Below, in pieces: positions 57,471 to 64,000 of a DNA stretch of 64,000 bases. Numbering within the stretch: the stretch's first letter is position 1; every line of letters starts with the position of its first letter. The notes below the pieces were generated by a model. That model was not told where the DNA came from and searched no databases. It worked only from the letters and a program-made list of their open reading frames with translations. Source of the DNA: Dichetophora obliterata. Lineage: Eukaryota; Arthropoda; Insecta; Diptera; Sciomyzidae. Location: positions 182,058,361-182,122,360 of the forward strand of contig OY986436.1 of the NCBI GenBank assembly GCA_963920525.1, in the 5' to 3' direction. The translations under genes were made by a program, and so were the position numbers.

Positions 57471-57748
57471 ATGTTCTCCTCAAATTCTAGCGGTGACACG
57501 CCGTCTCAAGCACAGCAATTAATGTATACAGTTACGAGTCCAGAATTTTTCGTTGCAATTTATTTAATACATAAAATATTTTTATTTATGTCAGATTTGA
57601 GTATACTGTTGTAAGAAATTGATAAAGATCTAATAGAATGATGTTTTGGTTAGGCGCTATTAAATATTCATAATTATATTTCTATGAACGAGGAAACGGT
57701 CATCGATAAATTGGCTTCGCGTTCCAAAAAATTTAATGAATTAACTAT
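57471..57748 (+). pseudogene. Fragment of element protein, ZMYM1/hAT-like
   Basis: An ATG at 57471 opens MFSSNSSGDTPSQAQQLMYT and continues LIHKIFLFMSDLSILL to a stop. After frame changes IHNYISMNEETVIDKLASRS and KKFNEL reach AACTAT|GTAAGT at 57748, a good donor. The sequence of DLSILLQ.IDLIE, then a charged helix and KF.EL, resembles the helical segment before the hAT C-terminus in ZMYM1-like transposases. Tentative. Confidence 0.35.
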
Positions 57749-57775
57749 GTAAGTATATACAACTATGTATATTAA

Positions 57776-58395
57776 GGCGCACAATGCTCCATAGAAAAGA
57801 AAAAAGTGGATCGAGTCTTTCCTTTAAAATAAACCGGGGCTTAAGTTATGATGATTCCCCAAATATTTTGACTCTACTCTAAAATCGATTTTTGTGTAAA
57901 AATATCGGCTGGCGAAATAGTTTTAAAAAACAAACTATCAGAAATTATAGGCAGGAAAAATCTCTTCTAATCTGCATCAAAAATTTTTGATATTTTTTAT
58001 TTTGTTTCCATACAAAAACTTTAAAAATTTAAATAACTTCATAAATTTTTTTTTGATTTCTTACGAAAGCTTTTCAGTAGGTGTTTATTTAATAATTAAT
58101 ATTTTAGTTTTAAATTTTTTCAGTTAAACCAATTCTGGCCATCAATTCTGACCAGTGAGGAAATCATTAGAAGAAATTAAGTTTTTTGAACTTTAGTGAA
58201 AATAACTTTGAAAAAAAATCATAAATGTGCTCGAATAACATCATTATTTTTAATTCGAATGCAAAAATTTAAAATTTTTTGATGCAGATTGGAAGAACTT
58301 TTTTAGTTCAGATCATTTCACTTTTCTAACTAACACACCAGCCAATATTTTTACAAAAAACTCGATTTTTAGAGGTTTCCGTTCCCGTTCCCCAT
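57776..58395. mobile_element. Foldback MITE, long arms
   Basis: Left AAAATCGATTTTTGTGTAAA...ATATCGGCTGGCG and right, reversed, AAAATCGAGTTTTTTGTAAA...ATATTGGCTGGTG. Inner AATCTGCATCAAAAATTTT occurs in both arms. Left end near GGCGCACAATGCTCC; the right end abuts the LINE tail at 58399. Confidence 0.65.
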
Positions 58396-58398
58396 CAC

Positions 58399-58540
58399 CC
58401 ATCAGAATATACAGCTTTGTAAACAGCTCATATTAGTTCAAATAAAAATTAAGTAGTGAAATTAACCCCATGGTATCACAATGGGCCTCATTGGCTTAAG
58501 TGTGTCTCTGAAAAGGGACAGCCACTTTAACTGAACCTAA
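58399..58540 (+). mobile_element. 3' tail of LOA/I-like LINE, second copy
   Basis: ATACAGCTTTGTAAACAGCTC, TGGTATCACAATGGGCCTCA and GGGACAGCCACTTTAACTGA parallel 52705-52845 of the full element, ending GAACCTAA. An extreme 5' truncation. Confidence 0.8.
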
Positions 58541-58714
58541 GCCCCCCCTTATGAAACACTTATCCACGGCGGTGGTAAGCACCACACATTACCGTTTATG
58601 ACTAGCTCATGTTAAAATAATGCCTTATTTCTATGTGTTGCAATCCAACAAAGAACTAGCTCCCATTACCAAGAAATCATTTTAAAGGATGATGTTTTTG
58701 GTATTTGATTTTTC

Positions 58715-59030
58715 AGTGTAGATTTTTGACACCTCATGCGTGATTCGTAAGATCATCGCTTGAGAAAATAAATGTCGCATGTGAAAATTTTTACTTTTGA
58801 GATTATTGAGAAAAGCAGGCTATAAATTCTAAAAAAATTGCGGTAAGTCCATAAAAATGTCGTAATCTATTGCGAAATCTGTCTGTAATTAGGCCTAAAA
58901 TTCTGAAGAATATTGCTCCGCTAGATTTTGAATTATAGCCCCCTTTTCTCAATAATCTCAAAAGTGAACATTTTCACAAGATATTTATTTTCGCAAGCGA
59001 CGACATGTGGCAAAGTCAAAAATACTCAGT
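58715..59030. mobile_element. Foldback MITE, ACTGAGTATTTTTGAC arms
   Basis: Left AGTGTAGATTTTTGACACCT...ATCGCTTGAGAAAATAAATG and right, reversed, ACTGAGTATTTTTGACTTTG...GTCGCTTGCGAAAATAAATA. TTTTGAGATTATTGAGAAAA is shared by both arms. Confidence 0.75.
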
Positions 59031-59439
59031 AAAGTTTTGCCATTTCACCATGAAACGAACAGCGTTTGCAAATCATTGAATTTTATTATCAAAATTCGTG
59101 CTCTGTGAGAAATTTGAAGATCCATTTTTTTATCGAGAAATGTCTTCAGCGATGTAGCTCATTTTTGGCTCAATGGGTACTGGAGAAGTCAATCCCGGAT
59201 TTCGGGATCCCGGAAGATTTAAGCCTCTTTAAGTCCCGGGATTGTCTTTCCGGGATCCCGGGATTTTTAAATAAAAATGGAAACATTCATTTTAAGTTTA
59301 TAAGAATATAGAATTAGAAAAACCTTTTATTGAGGCTGAAAAAGATTGTTAGGACGATGAGTGTAAATCACTGGAGCAAAGACTTTGCAAAGTTTAAGAA
59401 GAACTGCAACATCAGGAAGACAGCTATGTATTTCAAAAT

Positions 59440-59620
59440 TGTCAGTAATTCTGACTTAGGAAATAATTTTGTTTTGTGCTGAAGGCAATCGTGATCGAAA
59501 CTTAAAAATTGCTTACGATTATCGTACAACTATTTCTACAACTAGCTTAGAATCAGAACGGTGCTTCTCATCAGCGGGTAATATTTGTAATAATATCCGA
59601 AAAAAACTCTCCAATTAAAA
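59440..59620 (+). pseudogene. hAT dimerisation domain remnant in copy B
   Basis: IVSNSDLGNNF, then YRTTISTTSLESERCFSSAG and NICNNIRKKLSN. The E-R pair (ESER) is kept, unlike copy A (ESEP). It sits only about 260 bp from the TIR, so the rest of the transposase has been deleted. Confidence 0.7.
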
Positions 59621-59818
59621 TTAAAACGCGTTGATCAGATAATGATTACTTTAAAACTAATTAAAACAAAAAATTTAATTTTGAATGGTTTTTTCCAACC
59701 TTAGTTTGCCTGAAACACAAAAAATCATGAAGACGATGTACAAAAAAAAAGTGTAAAATTTATATAGTAATATATTAAACTGTTCTGTATTTAATTTTTT
59801 ATTTTTTTTGTTCTTTGA

Positions 59819-60146
59819 CCCTTTCAATTTCTAGGCTAAACTTAGAACAAAATACTTCTTTGAGGTAATATTCCTGTCATTTAGGTCCTTCAAAGACGAA
59901 AATAAACATTACTTTGATTTTAACCTGCGCTACATACGTTTTGCAAGCTTGTACAAAGAACAAATTTTTTGCTCCTATTCAGCACAGTCTTTTTTTTTAA
60001 TCCCTTCAAGGTTTTTCAATCCTTTAGATCTTTGTTTCTTAAACCCTCTGAATATTCTTATCATTAAAGCCAAAAAAGATAAAAAAATATAATGAAATAA
60101 AATATAAAATGATGTGTCCAATATATTGGCAAATCCACTGAAAGGG
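59819..60146. mobile_element. piggyBac-type MITE, copy B counterpart
   Basis: CCCTTTCAATTTCTAGGC to CCACTGAAAGGG, with TTAA on the right (60147-60150) and TTGA (decayed) on the left. Homologous to 7165-7856 but shorter and without the foldback insert. Confidence 0.75.
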
Positions 60147-60207
60147 TTAAATTAATACAATTTACTTATCATTAATATAACTTAAGTTTTGTGTGTTTAT
60201 TAGTAAC

Positions 60208-61196
60208 TAGCTAAACCTGGTGTGCTTCGCTACCCCCTCGTTATAAAAGAAAATTAAAAGTATTTATATATTTACAAAAATTTATTTATTTAATTTTTTA
60301 TTGCAAAGCTGAACCGCATGTAATTTGCTTCATGCAAATTTTATTTTTAGATGATCAAAAAGCAGCAATTACACAATCAGCTGTTTTGCAGACAGTTGTG
60401 GGAGAAAGAGAATGGGGCTACCCCACTATTTTAATTAATATGTATTTTAATGATTTTAATGACATGATTTGTGGTATAGCCGTTAATAAACGTAGTAAAA
60501 AAGTAGGTGCAGAAGTGTGCATGGTCGAAAAATATTATCATGTAATAAGTATTCCTGAGTCAAAGCTGAACGCTGTGAAAATTTAAGATCGGTTATCAGG
60601 TCCAGCCTCCAATATATCGCAAACAAAGGGGCGTGCTCCGCCCACTTTTCTTTTGGTACGTATTTCTTTTCATGCTAATACCATATATAGCAAATACTGC
60701 CGCCGTTGGTCAAAAAATGCCCAAGATATGACGATTTTAAAATTTGGGTTATATGGGCGAGGGCTCGCCCTTTTGTCCACTCACAACTTTATATAGTCAA
60801 GAATTTATTATTTCGTAAGAATATCCTATTGTGAAAATTTAATGATGATCGGTCCAGTAGTTAAGACTATATTGCGATTTTTAATTTCCCTAAAAAGGGG
60901 CGTGGTCCCACCCACTTTTCTCCTGGTACGTATTCCTAACTATGCCAATACCATATGTACCAAATAGCATCAACGTAGGTCAAAAAATGCCCAAAATATG
61001 GCGATTTAAATTTTTAGGTTATATGGGCAGTGCCTCGCCCCTTTGTCAAATAAAAACTTCATATAGCCTTTTATTCTTTCCAGATTCATAGTAAAATGCT
61101 GTGAAAGTTTCAGGAAGATCGGTCCAAGGGTTTGGCCTCCTATAAAGCACAAACAAACAAACAAACAGACAGACATTCATTTTTATATATATAGAT
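60208..61196 (+). repeat. R-type element, copy R3
   Basis: CTAGCTAAACCTGGTGTGCT at the start and a (CAAA)n/(CAGA)n tract with CATTTTTATATATATAGAT at the end, as in R1. Two internal units contain GGGGCGTGGTCCCACCCACT, GTCAAAAAATGCCCAA and GGTTATATGGGC. A third end-like segment lies at 61913-62113. Inserted in hAT B between TTATTAGTAA and AAGGGTATTC, absent from copy A. Confidence 0.7.
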
Positions 61197-61480
61197 TTTT
61201 ACTTATTGTACAATGTTGCACCTTAGTAAGCGCGGAATATCTTGTGTTATTGAATGATGCAAATATTTTGTAAATAAACCGAAAACTCGAATTTTTTTAA
61301 TGCAACATTTCGAAAGTTTTAAAATTATAATATTGAATAATTATTACCATAGGTTTTTTGTAAATATCTTCGAAACTACATAACCGATTTAAGAGTTTGA
61401 TATCTCGTTTTGAAGAACATGACTTTCATGGCTTTCAAAAAAATAAAAAAAAAAAAATCAAAAAAAAATAAATATATGTA

Positions 61481-61912
61481 TTAGAGTGGGGCGATTAGTA
61501 TAGAAGGAAAAAAGTGTTAATGTGCGCTTCGCGTTTCTGATTCTTGGGATTGTACTGTGCAAAAAAGTCCACTAGACCATACGTCTACGGTGAAAATCGA
61601 GCTTCCAGATTTTGACTTGCAGTTTTTTCTCAGACTTTTGTCATGTTTTTTTTTAGATATTTTGGCCTATAACAGCCAAACCATTGAGATTTTTGTCTTA
61701 GTATTGGATCGAAAATCTCAATGGTCCAAAAAAAAAATCCAAAAAATATCCAAAAAAAACGTGACAAAAGTCTGAGAAAAAATTGCAAGTCAAAACCTGG
61801 AAGCTCGATTTTCACCGTAGACGTATGGTCTAGTGGACTTTTTTGCACAGTACAATCCCAAGAATCAGAAACGCGAAGCGCCCATTAAGATGTTCAAATC
61901 GCCCCACCCTAA
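61481..61912. mobile_element. Foldback element, TTAGAGTGGGGCG termini
   Basis: TTAGAGTGGGGCGATT to AATCGCCCCACCCTAA with arms near 200 bp. TCCACTAGACCATACGTCTA, TCGAGCTTCCAG and CAGACTTTTGTCA occur in both arms. Because of this the same short peptide (MQKSPLDHTSTVKIELP) can be read on both strands; these frames are not genes. Confidence 0.9.
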
Positions 61913-62115
61913 TATGTATATGTCATTGGTGGTACAATATGAAAATTGGATTTTGCCACGCCCCTCTGCCCACAGACTGAAAATCAAAAATCTTCACAGT
62001 GTCACCCGCCTGAACATTTTGAAGATTCCCTGAAAATTTCATCAAAATCGGCCCAGCCGTTTTCGAGTCCATACGTTACATACATACACACATCCTGTTA
62101 TATATATATAGATAA

Positions 62116-62531
62116 GGGTATTCACAATTGTATGGTATAGTTGTGTTGTGTTTTTTTTTTGCCATAGTGGAAAATCACAAATATGAATTTGTGGTTGCGA
62201 ACCTCCCAATATAGCTTTTTGTTACTATGCAAATAAATTAACTATCTCATTTAATATATTCTATTAAAATATGGCATAAAAAAGTTTAACTTGCATTTTG
62301 AGCTACTTCCTTTTTGCAGTTAGAAAATAACTGGCAACCGATCAGTTGTCTATGGAACCTTAAAAACCACGTTCGTTAAACATATCATTGGGCTACTTAA
62401 AATTACCACACTTGAGTTTTTAAGAGATTTCATGTAAAACAACAAAAAATATAAAAACCGCTCCTTAAACTGTGGTGTCAATATCACGGGGTTTTGTGAC
62501 TTCACTGAAAACAACGCAATTGCAAATACCC
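62116..62531. mobile_element. GGGTATTCACAA MITE, copy B counterpart
   Basis: Same element as 6663-7101 in reverse orientation, ends GGGTATTCACAATTG and CAATTGCAAATACCC. Confidence 0.7.
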
Positions 62532-62762
62532 TAAATTTGTTTTGTTTTAGTTTTGTTATGAATTAATTTACATTTTGTAGTTTAAAGTAATACATAACAA
62601 AAAATTGTATTGAAAACGTTTTTAATTATTTAGTTCTTAAAATTTTCAATCCTGAGAATCCCGGAATTGAGAAAAGCTTCCGGGATTGGACTCCCTAATG
62701 GGTACGTCAACAAACAGGATTGCCTTTTCAAAAACTAAACGCTTTAAATATCACCCTTTATA

Positions 62763-63775
62763 CACGCAGAGAAAAACATAGCTGCAACAACCATGTCTTA
62801 AGAGGATCATAGTATGATTCGGATTATGATTATTGATCCCATGCTCTTAAACATATAATGGTGTCTATGATCATGATAAAATGATTTCAACAACTATATT
62901 AAGAAAAGGAATTTTTCCGTAAGAACCAAAATATTATTGAAATAACCATAATTCTCTTATTGGAACGAAAATGAAATGATTGCAACAACTTTACTACGAA
63001 TTTTTTTTTAGGAACCAGAATATTATTAAAACAAAAATTTTTTGTATTTTAACGCACATCAATTTTCACAGCTATTAATTAAGGTATCCCTAGAGGTTTG
63101 CCATTGTCTGCTGTCAAACAGAAATATTAATTCAATTGGAAAAACTTTTTGAAAAACTTTCTGTCCGAGATGGGGTTTGAACCGCGGCTCTTTCGCTTAA
63201 GAGCCACGCAGACTACCAGTAGACCACAGCTGCTACTACCGGTCGCCTGACTGAAAGCATTCATTAGCATGATACATTGAGTGCATTGTCACAAAAATAG
63301 CAATATTTAAGGTAAATAGGAATATGTTTGCTACAATCAAAGTCGAAAATGTCATTTTTCTGCGTGCAGTCTTTAGGATAAGGCTATTTATAGCAAAACA
63401 TAGCAATTGAAGAGTTGGCAAACGAAACGGCACATAATGAGGAATCGATAAAACTTATTGTCTCTGAATAAAGTGAAAGGTTTCTTGAAAACTGTTCAGA
63501 CACAATAAGTTCTTTCGATTTTTGACTATGTGCTGCTTCGTTTACCCACTATCAAAAAGTAGTTCAGACAAACATTCAAAATTCTTGTATCTTTGTCTCT
63601 ATCATAATATTCACATTTATCATGATTGAGAGAACCACAACATTTTTGCTGCTACTAATAGTTGAGCCGATTATAATATGTTGACGATAGTATGATTTGA
63701 ACCACAATATTATTTTTAGTATCACAATTAGTAAATAATGACTTTATTAAGGCAAAATTATGTTTGCAGGAATAG
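62763..63775. mobile_element. Repeat-armed element with central tRNA-like sequence
   Basis: Starts CACGCAGAGAAAAACATAGC. Arms at 62780-63000 and about 63590-63770 share degenerate ATCATAGTATGATT, TTATGATTATTG and GCAACAAC motifs in inverse orientation. The tRNA-like segment at 63161-63236 is near the middle. TTTTTCTGCGTGCAG at 63355-63367 is an inverted match to the left end, so an inner boundary there (62763-63365) is an alternative. Confidence 0.55.
63161..63236 (-). tRNA. tRNA-like sequence (pseudogene or SINE-type head)
   Basis: Minus strand: TGGTCTACTGGTAGT resembles an A box and GCGGTTCAAACCCC a B box. A seven-pair hairpin GGCTCTT/AAGAGCC takes the anticodon-arm position. T-stem pairing is poor, so no functional tRNA is claimed. 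Confidence 0.45.
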
Positions 63776-63803
63776 TACAATAATTTCTTAGTTTTAGTTT
63801 TAA

Positions 63804-63809
63804 TTTATT
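63804..63809 (-). promoter_or_regulatory. Poly(A) signal of RpL27A
   Basis: AATAAA on the minus strand, about 67 nt after the stop codon at 63876-63878. Confidence 0.6.
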
Positions 63810-63875
63810 TAAAAACTTATACATTTTTATGTTAGAATCTATTCCACAATCAATCAGGATTTGGATAACTTAACA

Positions 63876-64000
63876 TTAAGATCTCAACAAGCATACACCA
63901 CCAGCCTTCTTGATTTTGTCCTCAGCCTTTTTGGAAAAGTATTTAGCCTTGACAATGATGGGTTGGTTGGGCAAGTGTCCGCGTCCCAGCAATTTATAGT
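63876..64000 (-). CDS. RpL27A: Ribosomal protein L27A (uL15), C-terminal end
   Basis: Minus strand, entering from the right edge: [20 protein letters not shown] then [20 protein letters not shown] and TAA. This is the conserved C-terminus of the large-subunit protein uL15 (eukaryotic L27A), a structural part of the 60S subunit in the cytoplasm. The V-K-A-K-(Y/F)-F-S and AGG.C.L signatures are diagnostic. Forty codons are visible; the remainder (about 110 residues) lies outside the window. Codon use is GC-richer than all surrounding DNA, as expected of a highly expressed gene. The repeat-armed element at 62763-63775 ends about 100 bp downstream of the stop. Confidence 0.95.
   Translation of the reverse strand, partial: YKLLGRGHLPNQPIIVKAKYFSKKAEDKIKKAGGVCLLRS

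Larger units (their letters stand above)
59181..62697. mobile_element. hAT element copy B (3.5 kb with insertions)
   Basis: Ends TGGAGAAGTCAATCCCGG and CCGGGATTGGACTCCCTA, flanked exactly by ATGGGTAC (59173-59180, 62698-62705). Homologous to copy A in reverse orientation. The shared parts are the hATC remnant (about 59440-59615), the TTAA MITE, the GGGTATTCACAA MITE and the GC-rich ends. It lacks the 6275-6603 and 7936-8246 insertions of copy A, and has its own insertion block at 60208-62115. Confidence 0.9.

Noticed and set aside
61557..61848. Identical small peptides on both strands
   Set aside because: Produced by the inverted arms of the foldback element at 61481-61912, not by genes.
63161..63236. 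Functional tRNA gene
   Set aside because: A and B boxes are present, but acceptor and T stems do not pair well enough; called tRNA-like only.

Overview
This is AT-rich eukaryotic DNA, almost certainly from a schizophoran (probably calyptrate) fly. Three things point there: DINE-1-like helentron elements with the fly-typical TATACCC head, very short GT-AG introns, and the C-terminus of ribosomal protein L27A (uL15) at the right edge. That RpL27A fragment is the only host gene recognised with confidence. Nearly everything else is transposable-element sequence, mostly decayed and repeatedly nested, with host-like stretches carrying at best untranslated or unidentified exons.

Layout. 1-1600: arrays of a palindromic motif flank a possible three-exon mini-gene. 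4.3-5.3 kb: 5'-truncated LINE. 5.5-9.3 kb: a piggyBac-type transposase pseudogene split by hAT copy A, which itself carries several MITEs. 10-13 kb: quiet DNA with possible 5' exons. 13.4-14.6 kb: a DINE-1-like element and a LINE 3' fragment. 17.7-24.5 kb: MITEs and two related TIR elements, the longer with unidentified exons. 25.1-28.5 kb: jockey/CR1-type LINE on the minus strand. 28.5-31.3 and 35.7-37.3 kb: long non-coding elements built of ~140 bp units. 34-35.2 kb: a repeat-armed element with a pogo-type MITE. 38-39.5 kb: hAT remnant. 41.86-44.42 kb: a nearly intact pogo/Tigger element. 46 kb: second DINE-1-like copy. 47.15-48.2 kb: foldback element. 48.22-53.23 kb: a piggyBac element interrupted by a LOA/I-like LINE with a 1165-codon open ORF2. 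53.2-55.6 kb: three decayed element proteins. 55.7-59 kb: a repeat-armed element with a tRNA-like core, then foldback MITEs. 59.18-62.70 kb: hAT copy B, inverted relative to A. 62.76-63.78 kb: another repeat-armed element with a tRNA-like core. 63.88-64.0 kb: RpL27A.

The genes do not form a pathway. What can be read here is an insertion history. Exact or near-exact target-site duplications (TTAA, TA, TTA, 8-10 bp) and mutual empty sites let many insertions be ordered without dating. The observations most worth following are: elements whose arms are degenerate short repeats around a centrally placed tRNA-like sequence; the mini-gene inside palindromic arrays; the unidentified exons in the 20.3-24 kb element; and two almost coding-competent elements, each spoiled by one or two visible lesions. 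I saw no CRISPR array, operon or intact tRNA/rRNA gene.
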